NCBI GenBank assembly: GCA_051889215.1
Contig: JBJFDC010000017.1
Span: 1-16,528, forward strand
Source: UMGS1470 sp051889215
GTDB taxonomy: Bacteria > Bacillota > Clostridia > Christensenellales > UBA1242
Reading direction: 5' to 3'
DNA length: 16,528 nucleotides
Positions within the stretch are counted from its first letter, which is position 1. Every line of letters begins with the position of its first letter. The notes beneath the pieces are model-generated. The model did no database searches and had not been told where the DNA came from. It saw only the letters and a program-made list of their open reading frames with translations. Positions 1 to 8,677 of this stretch are shown here, piece after piece. The translations under genes and the position numbers were made by a program.

Positions 1-1717
<1,717 letters not shown>

Positions 1718-1978
1718 TATAATCATATACGTGTGATTTTCTCTTAGCATTTTCACTTTGTTAATCTTGTTAACTCAGCGTAAATTGTCGCATTGTATTG
1801 AAGAATACATATTACATTTTACGTTACTGAAAATTAATATAATGTTATAAAACAATATATCAATTTGATATTTGATATTAGACTCATCTATAAATACAAA
1901 TTGTATTTTCAAGATAATTTTATTATGCAGTTTTCAAAGAACTAATAGTCGCATCAGCGACTGCATTTTTGCGAATGC
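1718..1978 (-). other. 23S rRNA leader with boxA-like antitermination site
   Basis: This AT-rich transcribed leader of about 260 nt lies between the predicted transcription start (about 1978) and the mature 23S 5' end. On the minus strand it carries TAGTTCTTTGA at 1934-1944, followed by AAACTGC. This matches the boxA-type NusB/NusE antitermination site usual in Firmicutes rrn leaders and spacers. A GC-rich hairpin AGTCGC-ATCA-GCGACT (1947-1962, plus-strand reading) precedes it. Outer arms ATGCAGT (1925-1931) and ACTGCAT (1960-1966) could form an alternative structure enclosing boxA. No coding sequence or tRNA is visible. Confidence 0.65.
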
Positions 1979-1984
1979 TAGGTT

Positions 1985-2013
1985 AGAATACCACTATGAA
2001 AATCTGTTGTCAA
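1985..2013 (-). promoter_or_regulatory. rRNA-type promoter for the 23S gene
   Basis: On the minus strand, TTGACA (2008-2013) is separated by exactly 17 nt from TATTCT (1985-1990). The -10 box is preceded by TGG, fitting an extended -10. Dense A/T tracts immediately upstream (about 2016-2070) resemble an UP element. The predicted start is near 1978. This would drive an independent 23S transcript. Confidence 0.75.
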
Positions 2014-2290
2014 CAACTTTTTCAAAATTTTTTTCATTTTTTTACATTTTTTTTAAAGTTTTTTTTAAAAGGTATCAACACCCCTCCTTGTGTTTGCAAA
2101 AACGGCTAAAATCTCATTAATTTTGTGTGATTTTTGCCAGTTTTTTGATTCAAAACAGATTGAAAAATTTTTGATTTTTTTAATTTTTACAACGCGAACA
2201 GACTTTCCTTTCGCCAAAAAAATATACAAGTCAATTTAAAATTTTTGAACATTTCCCACAAATCATCATATTCTTTATTTCATAATTTTC
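2014..2290. other. AT-rich intergenic stretch between divergent 23S and acyltransferase promoters
   Basis: No gene is visible here. Positions 2016-2070 are long A/T tracts, a likely UP element for the 23S promoter. An imperfect dyad lies at 2104-2138: GGCTAAAATC pairs with GATTTTTGCC with one mismatch over a 15-nt spacer. It is followed by T-runs in both directions and could be a weak bidirectional terminator. No 16S 3' end (no anti-Shine-Dalgarno sequence), 5S or tRNA sequence is present. Confidence 0.5.
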
Positions 2291-2291
2291 G

Positions 2292-2340
2292 TTGACAAAA
2301 TGATTTTTATTTGAGATAGTAGTTATTGTCATTATATAAT
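2292..2340 (+). promoter_or_regulatory. Promoter(s) of the acyltransferase gene
   Basis: TTGACA (2292-2297) is followed after 17 nt by GATAGT (2315-2320). An overlapping alternative is TTGAGA (2311-2316), 18 nt, TATAAT (2335-2340). Either would start transcription 55-80 nt before the start codon at 2403. Confidence 0.6.
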
Positions 2341-2402
2341 AAATGTTATTATATATTTAATTATATATATTTTTAATTACATACAATTTAGGGGATAAAA
2401 AA

Positions 2403-3140
2403 ATGAAAGATAGCAGCAAGTATAAAGTGCCAAAGGGCAGAAAAGCATGGTTTAAGGCGTATAAAGGTGTTCTCAAAATATTCAAGCATAAACCAGAAAT
2501 CATTAATCTCAACGAAAAACTCGAAGACAAAGCAATTTATATATCCAACCACAGCGCGGCAAGTGGTCCAATCATTCTCGAACTATATTTCCCAAAAGCG
2601 TTCATTCCTTGGGGGACGTATCAAATGTGCGGAAATTATAAAGACCGCTGGAATTATTTGTATCACACCTATTGCCAAGACAAAAAGCACTTCAACAAAT
2701 TCGTGTCATTTTGGTATTCAACCATTGCAGCAGTTTTGACAAAACCTTTCTATTCCGGAATGCAACTCATTCCAACCTATCCTGATGCAAGAATGATTGG
2801 CACGATAAAAAGAAGCATAAAAATTTTGGACAGCAACAAAGCAGTTCTTCTTTTCCCTGAAGATTCATCACATGGCTATATGGAAGTTTTGACAGAATAT
2901 TTCGCCGGTTTTGTCACCCTTGCAAAAATGTATTACAAAAGAACGGGAATTGATGTTCCAATCTATCCAGTTTATTTTCACAACAAAGCAAAAAAACTCA
3001 TTATTGGAAAACCTGAATATGTCCAGCCCCTTCTTGCGAGCGGAATGAGCGAAAAAGAAATTTCGATGATGCTCAAAGACCGTGCAAACGAACTTTGTGC
3101 GACCTATGTTTTTGGAGATAAAAAAGAAGACAACAATTAA
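2403..3140 (+). CDS. PlsC-like (LPLAT superfamily) acyltransferase
   Basis: This 245-residue protein is probably a lysophospholipid or glycerolipid acyltransferase acting at the inner face of the membrane. Visible motifs in order are ISNHSAASGP (47-56) at the place of the family's NHX4D catalytic motif, LFPEDSSHGY (150-159) matching the FPEG-type motif III, and IYPVYFH (187-193) as motif IV. The position that should hold the catalytic Asp (five residues after His50) is Gly55, so this belongs to a divergent branch. No clear transmembrane helix is seen. The start is supported by AGGGGAT, 8 nt before the ATG. The gene is a single unit: its own promoter lies upstream and a strong terminator begins 11 nt after the stop. 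The substrate is unknown; the superfamily assignment is fairly secure. Confidence 0.75.
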   Translation: MKDSSKYKVPKGRKAWFKAYKGVLKIFKHKPEIINLNEKLEDKAIYISNHSAASGPIILELYFPKAFIPWGTYQMCGNYKDRWNYLYHTYCQDKKHFNKFVSFWYSTIAAVLTKPFYSGMQLIPTYPDARMIGTIKRSIKILDSNKAVLLFPEDSSHGYMEVLTEYFAGFVTLAKMYYKRTGIDVPIYPVYFHNKAKKLIIGKPEYVQPLLASGMSEKEISMMLKDRANELCATYVFGDKKEDNN

Positions 3141-3150
3141 AGATAAACAC

Positions 3151-3179
3151 AAAAAAGAACTCAAGCGAGTTCTTTTTTT
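3151..3179. terminator. Bidirectional intrinsic terminator
   Basis: A perfect 12-bp stem AAAAAAGAACTC / GAGTTCTTTTTT closes on the loop AAGC, with A and T runs on the two flanks. It serves the acyltransferase gene (plus) and the kinase operon (minus), whose last stop codon overlaps the stem edge. Confidence 0.9.
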
Positions 3180-3504
3180 AATCTTTGTAAATCAAATGAT
3201 ATCCCTGCGAAAATTGATTTGTTTTTGCATATCCACAAAGAACTTCAAAGTCTGAGGCGTCCTCATTTTGTGAACATATCCTCAAAAGGTCAGGCCTTTG
3301 CTTTATGTCTTTTGCAATTGTCGCAAATGGCTCAAAAAGTGTGGCGCTTTTTTTGCCGTTTGACGAAAACAAATCATAATTTGTTGAATTCAAATAGTTT
3401 CTAAATTCGTTTTCACCATTCAAATTTGAATTATATCCATAAAACCCGTTCTCATAGCTTAATTCTCCAAGTTGGAGTTGTTTGAAACATAAAACAACCT
3501 TCAT
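3178..3504 (-). CDS. HipS-like / HipA N-terminal-subdomain-like small protein
   Basis: A 108-residue protein whose ATG overlaps the TGA of the upstream kinase gene (ATGA, 3501-3504), a typical translationally coupled arrangement. It also has a strong GGAGG 6 nt before the start. Seen in sequence: an N-terminal strand followed by LGELSYENGFYGY (12-24), the LFEPF block (56-60), and DFEVLCGYAK (85-94). These fall in the order expected for the HipA N-terminal subdomain 1 (GxL...FxY, PFF, DFDLL...G), the part encoded separately as HipS in HipBST systems. Both neighbouring kinases lack this subdomain, which supports the idea that this protein acts in trans as their partner or antitoxin. The similarity is weak and judged by eye. 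It could instead be an unrelated small accessory protein. Confidence 0.5.
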   Translation of the reverse strand: MKVVLCFKQLQLGELSYENGFYGYNSNLNGENEFRNYLNSTNYDLFSSNGKKSATLFEPFATIAKDIKQRPDLLRICSQNEDASDFEVLCGYAKTNQFSQGYHLIYKD

Positions 3505-4952
3505 ACCCTTCCTCCATCTGAATTTTTGTCCTTTTGCTTGTTATAGTCATTGATTGCGTCTTCCATTGTTGGTCGCCTCCCCCAATCGTCACCATAATCG
3601 ACCCACATAGATTGTTTCTTATAGAGCAAATCATATATTGCGCATTCTTTTTCGGTTTTGCCAATCCGCCTTTCATAACATTTTATCTCTCGCCATCTTT
3701 GACTTCGTTCATCTTCAATCAAATCCTTAATCACTTCTTTTTGGCGTTCTGAAAATTGTTGACACAAGAGAGGATAATCTTGCAATTTTGGCATTTCATC
3801 AACGACCATGTCCTCCCAGTCGTCAACCTTTTTCCGATATTCTCGATTTTGTGCAAAATAGTCGTAAAAAGAATTTTTTCCACCATTTTGTTTTGCACAT
3901 CGATAGAGCAAATAGAAATTATCATATTTCATCATGCCACTTTCTCTCACATAATCACTTCGTCTTCGCTTTTCCGCCTCATATTCAATGTGCTCGCGAA
4001 CATTTTGGCTTGAAATCTCGACCAAAGCATCATTTATTGCTTTGACTCCATCTTTCCATGTGTAAGAGATGAATTTTGCCACATCTTTTGGAATCTCCAC
4101 ATCATAAATCTCCGCAAATTCTTTTAGTTCTGCATTGATATTAAGTTTTTTCATTTTTTCAAAAAGGTTGCGGAGTTCTTTGTCTTTTATTAGTTCGCAA
4201 GCGATGCCGTTGCCATAACTCAACAATTCGTCTCTTTCAACCTTGTCGAAATATTTTTTCATTTGAAAATGAATTATTGAAGGAGCCGGCAAGTCATAAC
4301 CTGGAAAGCGACGATAGCCAAAACATCTGCCGTTATCAAAAAGCGGTGCAAGTTTGACGTGTTTGTTGCCGTCTTTTTTATAAACCAAAAATTCAATATT
4401 GCTGTCATGTCTGTCGGTTTGTCCCGAAACATAGTCAAATAGTGCAATGGCTTTGAGTTTTGGATATATGTCATCATCAAGGACATAGCCCTTTTGCTCG
4501 CAAAAAAACTTCGCAGTTTCATAAGTTGATTTTGGGTCAGTGACGAGCAGGTTTGCATTTTTTTGTCTCTGCATGAAAGTTGTTATGTCCACCAGAGGAA
4601 TTGACTCAACAATATCATCTGTGAGATACGATTTTATCAAACAACCTTTTGTTTCTAATTTTACAATACTGGTTTTTTTGCCACCAAATGTAAAATGTTG
4701 GTCGACAGTTGCACTGCCAAAAGATGCTTCAACACAATCAATGCCCAGTTTTTTGCATAAAGCACTCACAAAAACTTCGCAAATCGTTCTCATTTGACCA
4801 CGCCTGCAAGAATCTGAAAATTTTTCTTCTTCATAATATTTATATAAATACCTATTGCCGTCAATTTCAAGCCAAAATTTGGGATCAACGCCTTTTGAAA
4901 CGTTTTCGGCGATTTTGATATATTTATTTAGGTCAATTGAATTCTTTTCCAT
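3501..4952 (-). CDS. HipA/CtkA-like serine-threonine kinase (paralog A)
   Basis: A 483-residue protein with the HipA-type kinase core. Visible elements are the ATP-binding Lys in YLYKYY (Lys38), the helix Glu in ICEVFVSALCKKLG (Glu59), the catalytic loop TDRHDSN (179-185, Asp180/His182/Asn185) and the metal-binding LAPLFDNG (201-208, Asp206). DRHxxN plus LAPxFDNGR is the arrangement of HipA/CtkA kinases. All key residues are present, so activity is plausible. The protein starts directly at the ATP-binding lobe and lacks HipA's N-terminal subdomain. Residues from about 320 form a Lys/Glu/Tyr-rich extension shared with the upstream paralog. The reading frame is open further upstream to 5114, but the ATG at 4952 aligns with the paralog's N-terminus and follows AAAGGA, 14 nt away, which is longer than ideal. 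The target is unknown; HipA homologs phosphorylate aminoacyl-tRNA synthetases. Confidence 0.8.
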   Translation of the reverse strand: MEKNSIDLNKYIKIAENVSKGVDPKFWLEIDGNRYLYKYYEEEKFSDSCRRGQMRTICEVFVSALCKKLGIDCVEASFGSATVDQHFTFGGKKTSIVKLETKGCLIKSYLTDDIVESIPLVDITTFMQRQKNANLLVTDPKSTYETAKFFCEQKGYVLDDDIYPKLKAIALFDYVSGQTDRHDSNIEFLVYKKDGNKHVKLAPLFDNGRCFGYRRFPGYDLPAPSIIHFQMKKYFDKVERDELLSYGNGIACELIKDKELRNLFEKMKKLNINAELKEFAEIYDVEIPKDVAKFISYTWKDGVKAINDALVEISSQNVREHIEYEAEKRRRSDYVRESGMMKYDNFYLLYRCAKQNGGKNSFYDYFAQNREYRKKVDDWEDMVVDEMPKLQDYPLLCQQFSERQKEVIKDLIEDERSQRWREIKCYERRIGKTEKECAIYDLLYKKQSMWVDYGDDWGRRPTMEDAINDYNKQKDKNSDGGRV

Positions 4953-4972
4953 AATGCCATATGTTATCCTTT

Positions 4973-4999
4973 CGACTATATTAGTCGCCACAAACGACT
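4973..4999 (-). promoter_or_regulatory. Three-arm alternating hairpin before kinase A
   Basis: In the 74-nt gap between the two kinase genes, minus-strand arms read AGTCG (4995-4999), CGACTA (4982-4987 for CGACTA's pairing partner region) and TAGTCG (4973-4978). The middle arm can pair with either outer arm. The downstream hairpin CGACTA-ATA-TAGTCG sits just before the AAAGGA ribosome binding site. The mutually exclusive stems suggest a translational or attenuation switch, but the stems are only 5-6 bp, so this is tentative. Confidence 0.35.
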
Positions 5000-5026
5000 T
5001 TCTTTTTTTTGATACCTTTGTTTTGA

Positions 5027-6628
5027 TTATAAATTTCTCGAACAATCGCTTCTGACTTTTCGAGCAAATTCGGTTTTGCCAACACTTTGAAGCCACTTTT
5101 GATAGTTGACGCAAACCGCCTTTCCTGCCGATTCATAATTCATTATATATTGTTCAAGAACACTTTCATCATATTTATTTGTCGTTTTGATGCCCAAATC
5201 TTCAAAAGTTGGAATTGGGTATAAAGCATCGCCATATGTGACCCAATCATGAAGTTTTTTGCTGCATTCGGCTTTCAATTTTCTCGCTTGTTCATAAACT
5301 TCAGATTCTGATTTTTTGGACTTGCCAATTCCAATGTTGTGGAGTTCTTGCAAAACATCAAGTTCGATGTAGTTTGGAACGAGAATGTTTGCCTTGTGGA
5401 ATGCCATGTCGCATTTTCTTTCAAACTGCTCATTATTAAGGCGGTCCAAACAATATTTCCTCTCCTCTCCCGTGCATCTTTTTTTGAGCAATGGAAAGTC
5501 ATCAAGAGTTTTTAGTTCGTCTGTTTCGCAATTTTGCCAAGCATTGACTTGAGCGCAATATTCTTCGTTTTGTTCAATATATTTTGAAATTCCATCTGTG
5601 CATAAGCCGTTTGAAATGTCGTAAAAATAATTCAAGTGAAAGTCAGTTTTAAGCAAGTTTTTTGAAAGAACATAATCATGTCTGCGATTTTTTTCGCGCT
5701 GAATCAAAATTTGTTCTCTTGTTTGAGGGTCTTTATATTTTGCGAGTGCTGTGTCAATTTTTTCAATTTTATGCTTCCAAGTTTCAACAATTTGAAGTTC
5801 GAACAACTCACCGATTTTTTCACCAGTCTTTTGCATAAAATCTTTGACAAAAGTTTGGATATCAAAATTTTTCATTTTTTCAAACAATTCAAGAAGTTGA
5901 TTGTTTTGCGACAATTCTTTGGCAATGCCAAATGAGCAATCAGAAAGAGTGTTATCGTTTTTGCTCAAATATTGGTCCATCACCAAAACCGGCCTTTGAC
6001 CTGTGACAAAATTCGCATTTTTTCTGACTTGCCCATCATAACACAACGCAAAACCAAAACATCTTCCGTTGTCGAACATTGGAGCAAGTTTGAGATGGAG
6101 CTTGTCATCTCTGATATAAACCAAAAATTCAATATTTTTTTCATGCCTGTCAATTTGAGCGGTCACATAATCAAAAAGTGTCATGATTTTGAGTTCTTGC
6201 AAAATGCTCTGATCAATCACGCATCGATTGTTTATATATTTTTCCAAATCCTCAAAAATATTATCTGGCGTTTTTTCTCTTGTGCAACCATTGTTAGATA
6301 TATCCCACTTTTCTTCAAGAAATCTTTCAATTCTCGCAAGTGAAATGTTTTCAAAAATGTCAGACTCATTAAACGATTTAACCAGGCAACCTTTGGTGTT
6401 TTCTCTGTCAACTTTGCCACAAGCAAAACTGGCATCAACACACTTTATTCCAAGTTGTTTGCAAAGTGTACTAACAAACACTTCACCAAATGAAACATAT
6501 GGAAAATCCGAATTATATTTATATAAATACTCCACCCCATCAATGGTAATCCAAAATTTTGGCTCAATGCCCTCAAAAATATTTCGGCGAGTATTTAAAT
6601 TGTTTGTTATATTATATGTTTTATACAT
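5027..6628 (-). CDS. HipA/CtkA-like serine-threonine kinase (paralog B)
   Basis: A 533-residue paralog of the next gene downstream, with the same layout: PKFWITIDGVEYLYKY (ATP-binding Lys37), GEVFVSTLCKQLG (Glu49), KGCLVKSF (79-86), catalytic IDRHEKN (159-165; Asp160, His162, Asn165) and LAPMFDNGRCFG (181-192; Asp186). It too lacks the HipA N-terminal subdomain. Its C-terminal extension from about residue 315 shares ordered blocks with paralog A (NRRHDYV, QNEEY, DELKTLDDFPLL, WVTYGD, PTFEDL) and is longer. The ATG at 6628 is chosen over one at 6655 because a promoter places transcription start at or next to it, no Shine-Dalgarno precedes either, and it matches the paralog's start. It is the first gene of a likely three-gene operon. 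Intracellular protein kinase activity is inferred; the substrate is unknown. Confidence 0.8.
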   Translation of the reverse strand: MYKTYNITNNLNTRRNIFEGIEPKFWITIDGVEYLYKYNSDFPYVSFGEVFVSTLCKQLGIKCVDASFACGKVDRENTKGCLVKSFNESDIFENISLARIERFLEEKWDISNNGCTREKTPDNIFEDLEKYINNRCVIDQSILQELKIMTLFDYVTAQIDRHEKNIEFLVYIRDDKLHLKLAPMFDNGRCFGFALCYDGQVRKNANFVTGQRPVLVMDQYLSKNDNTLSDCSFGIAKELSQNNQLLELFEKMKNFDIQTFVKDFMQKTGEKIGELFELQIVETWKHKIEKIDTALAKYKDPQTREQILIQREKNRRHDYVLSKNLLKTDFHLNYFYDISNGLCTDGISKYIEQNEEYCAQVNAWQNCETDELKTLDDFPLLKKRCTGEERKYCLDRLNNEQFERKCDMAFHKANILVPNYIELDVLQELHNIGIGKSKKSESEVYEQARKLKAECSKKLHDWVTYGDALYPIPTFEDLGIKTTNKYDESVLEQYIMNYESAGKAVCVNYQKWLQSVGKTEFARKVRSDCSRNL

Positions 6629-6634
6629 AAGATA

Positions 6635-6662
6635 AATATAACACAAAAAATGCATAAGTCAA
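6635..6662 (-). promoter_or_regulatory. Promoter of the kinase operon (leaderless candidate)
   Basis: On the minus strand, TTGACT (6657-6662), a 16-nt spacer, and TATATT (6635-6640) preceded by TGT (extended -10). Only six bases (TATCTT) separate the -10 box from the ATG at 6628, so transcription should begin at or beside the start codon. No ribosome binding site is present. Confidence 0.6.
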
Positions 6663-6685
6663 CCCATAAACACGCGCAAATTGGA

Positions 6686-6691
6686 TATACT
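6686..6691 (+). promoter_or_regulatory. -10 element of the oxidoreductase gene (leaderless candidate)
   Basis: TATACT ends six bases (AAATCT) before the ATG at 6698, mirroring the divergent kinase promoter. The -35 region (around 6663-6668, CCCATA) is poor, so this promoter may need an activator. It adjoins the -35 box of the kinase promoter back to back. Confidence 0.4.
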
Positions 6692-6697
6692 AAATCT

Positions 6698-7894
6698 ATG
6701 CAAACAGTCCAAGGAAATCCATTTTTTGTTGACGACGTGGTCAAACTAAAGCAATATCCATATGTCGATAGAAATCTAAACTGCGACATACTCATTGTCG
6801 GAGGCGGAATTGACGGAGCAACACTCAATTATTATTTGTCAAAAAATCACGATGTTATTCTTGTTGACAAATCAAGAATTGGACATGGTGCGACTTCGGT
6901 TGCAACAGCACTTCTCGAGTGGCAACTGGACGACTTTTGTGAAGATTTGGAAAACGAATTAACGCATGAACAAGTGTGCAACATTTATTCCATGGGACTT
7001 TGCTCGGTTCAAAAAATCAAAAAACTAATCAAAAAACATGGAAATTATTGCAATTTCCGTGAAAAAAGTGCGTTTTTGTTCACAAATTCCATATTTCAAA
7101 AAAAATCAGTTCAAAAAGAACATGAGTTCAGAATACAAAATGGATTTGACTCAACTCTTTTCACAAAGCAAAACAACCCCTATTCTTTCCCAATTCAAGC
7201 AGGACTCTTTTCGAAAAATGGAGGAGCGGAATTCAATCCGTATTTATTCACAAAACAGATGATTGAGTGCTCGAAAAATCAAAACAAAATTTATGAGAAC
7301 ACCGACATCATTCATGTTGAAAATGCCCAAAACAAAATTGTTGCGACATCTTCTTTTGGCGAAAAAATTTATTGCAACAAAATTATTTATGCAACGGGAT
7401 TCAATCATTCGCTATATTCGCAAAAATCTCTTTGCGACTTGTTTGTCTCATACTCAATAATCATCAAAGTTCCAAAACAATTTTCATGGCATGACAAATC
7501 TCTCATGCAAGACAACTCTTCGCCCTATCACTATTTTCGTTTTATTGAAGATGGAACAATTATATTCGGCGGAGAAGATTCGCCATATCGAACAAAAATA
7601 TCAAAAAACAAAGCCGAAAGGAAATACAAAGTTCTTGAAAAAACTTTTCTAAAACTTTTTCCCGAACTTTGCGGAAAAATAAAAATAATCCACAAGTTTT
7701 GTGGATTGTTTGGAGAGACAAAAAACAATCTTGGTCTCATCGGCAGACTGGAAAAAGAAAACCATTTGCTCTTTTCAAGTGCTGGAGCAAATGGCATCAT
7801 AAACGCGTTTTGCGGCGTTGAAATCATTGAAGATATCCTTTCGGGGAAAAAACATCAATTTGAAGATATTTTTTCGCCTTTGCGTAAAAAATAA
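6698..7894 (+). CDS. FAD-dependent oxidoreductase, DAO (glycine/D-amino-acid oxidase-like) family
   Basis: A 398-residue flavoprotein. The N-terminal Rossmann unit is clear: CDILIVGGGIDGATLNYYL (29-47) with GxGxxG at 35-40, then VILVDKSRIGHGATS (53-67), where the acidic Asp57 would bind the FAD ribose. Near the C-terminus, CGLFGETKNNLGLIG followed by LLFSSAGANGI is the usual DAO ending that closes over the flavin. It probably oxidises an amine or amino-acid-like substrate, which is not identifiable from sequence. The ATG at 6698 is preferred to one at 6650: the earlier ATG has no ribosome binding site, and its extra N-terminal residues lie in the promoter overlap and resemble nothing in the family. 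The 6698 start also lacks a Shine-Dalgarno but follows a -10 box by 6 nt. It converges directly on the HAD gene with no intergenic base. Confidence 0.8.
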   Translation: MQTVQGNPFFVDDVVKLKQYPYVDRNLNCDILIVGGGIDGATLNYYLSKNHDVILVDKSRIGHGATSVATALLEWQLDDFCEDLENELTHEQVCNIYSMGLCSVQKIKKLIKKHGNYCNFREKSAFLFTNSIFQKKSVQKEHEFRIQNGFDSTLFTKQNNPYSFPIQAGLFSKNGGAEFNPYLFTKQMIECSKNQNKIYENTDIIHVENAQNKIVATSSFGEKIYCNKIIYATGFNHSLYSQKSLCDLFVSYSIIIKVPKQFSWHDKSLMQDNSSPYHYFRFIEDGTIIFGGEDSPYRTKISKNKAERKYKVLEKTFLKLFPELCGKIKIIHKFCGLFGETKNNLGLIGRLEKENHLLFSSAGANGIINAFCGVEIIEDILSGKKHQFEDIFSPLRKK

Positions 7895-8587
7895 TTATTT
7901 TTGCATTTGAAGCGATGGCTTTTCTTTGTTGAGAAATTGTGTTATTTCAAACAAATCGCCACAATTTTCAATATAAAAATTCCAATATTTTGAATTTTTG
8001 TAATCCGCGTCATCTGGATTGATGCAAAGTGTTCGGGCGCCAGAGAGATATACTGTTTGGTCGTTTGAACCATTTCCAACAAACAAAATTTCATCTGCTC
8101 GAATTGCATTTTCTCGCCTTATGACATCAACATATTTATGTTTGTCATCAAGACAATCTTTTGTTTCTTCGAACCCGCAAAAAATTCCATTTTTGAAGTT
8201 GAACTGATAACCCTCAATCCTCGTTATGTATTTTTTGAATGGAGCAAGTTTCGCCTCAATAAGATTTTTCACGCCGCCAGACACAACATAAACTTTTATT
8301 CCATGGTCACTAAAATGTTTTAATGTTTTCTCAATTCCAGGCATGAGTTCAATTTTTTCAGCAAGCCCATCAAGCAAACTCTCGGGCATTTTGAGCTCTT
8401 TAAAGCGATATTCGATGAGTTTGTTCCATGTCGGGTCATCAATCTCACCTCTCGCAAACATTTGATAGAATTTGTTGTCTGTCTCCTCATCGTCAAGTGC
8501 TTTCCAAACCCTTCCCCAACTGTTTGAACCCGAATTCCCTCGACTCAATGTTCCGTCAAAATCAAATATTACTGCTTTTGTCTTCAT
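7895..8587 (-). CDS. HAD-superfamily phosphatase, SerB-like
   Basis: A 230-residue haloacid dehalogenase-type phosphatase. Motif I is VIFDFDGTL (6-14) with nucleophile Asp9 and acid/base Asp11. Motif II is VVSGG (Ser103). The motif III lysine is probably Lys149 or Lys151. Motif IV is VGNGSND (170-176), where the first of the usual two acidic residues (GDxxND) is Asn and Asp176 is kept. The helical cap between motifs I and II and the overall length suit the phosphoserine phosphatase-like subgroup, but the substrate cannot be told. The ATG at 8587 has GAGGTG 5 nt upstream; a GTG two codons earlier (8593) overlaps that site and is less likely. It is transcribed alone from a well-formed promoter. 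Confidence 0.85.
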   Translation of the reverse strand: MKTKAVIFDFDGTLSRGNSGSNSWGRVWKALDDEETDNKFYQMFARGEIDDPTWNKLIEYRFKELKMPESLLDGLAEKIELMPGIEKTLKHFSDHGIKVYVVSGGVKNLIEAKLAPFKKYITRIEGYQFNFKNGIFCGFEETKDCLDDKHKYVDVIRRENAIRADEILFVGNGSNDQTVYLSGARTLCINPDDADYKNSKYWNFYIENCGDLFEITQFLNKEKPSLQMQK

Positions 8588-8601
8588 ATACACCTCAAAA
8601 C

Positions 8602-8630
8602 ACTATATCACGTTCCGAATTTTTGTTCAA
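8602..8630 (-). promoter_or_regulatory. Promoter of the HAD phosphatase gene
   Basis: On the minus strand, TTGAAC (8625-8630), 17 nt, TATAGT (8602-8607), with TGA directly before the -10 box (extended -10). The start would be around 8595, giving a very short leader that still includes the GAGGTG ribosome binding site. Confidence 0.75.
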
Positions 8631-8640
8631 TAGCAAACAA

Positions 8641-8672
8641 AAAAAATCCGTTTAACAACGGATTTTTTTGTT
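8641..8672. terminator. Intrinsic terminator after the Ig-like surface protein gene
   Basis: AAAAAATCCGTT and AACGGATTTTTT form a 12-bp stem around the loop TAAC. On the minus strand it follows the stop codon at 8678 directly and is followed by a T-rich run. It separates this gene from the HAD gene's promoter. Confidence 0.85.
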
Positions 8673-8677
8673 TTTAA

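Noticed and set aside
1872..2120. 82-codon plus-strand frame in the 23S leader/promoter region
   Set aside because: It runs through the boxA leader, the promoter and poly-T tracts in the direction opposite to 23S transcription, and its Phe/Lys-rich product reflects A/T content only.
4953..5114. Longer N-terminus for kinase A overlapping the end of kinase B
   Set aside because: The extra 54 residues show no match to the paralog, whose homologous sequence begins near the 4952 start; the overlap with a real gene explains the open frame.
3178..6700. A HipB-type helix-turn-helix antitoxin gene near the kinases
   Set aside because: I looked in all frames around the operon and its promoter and found no small HTH protein; it may be absent or encoded elsewhere.
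7880..7905. AT-rich palindrome AAAAATAATTATTTTT at the junction of the FAD and HAD genes, considered as a terminator
   Set aside because: The stem is A/T only with no room for a loop, and it is formed by the two back-to-back stop regions, so it is unlikely to terminate efficiently.
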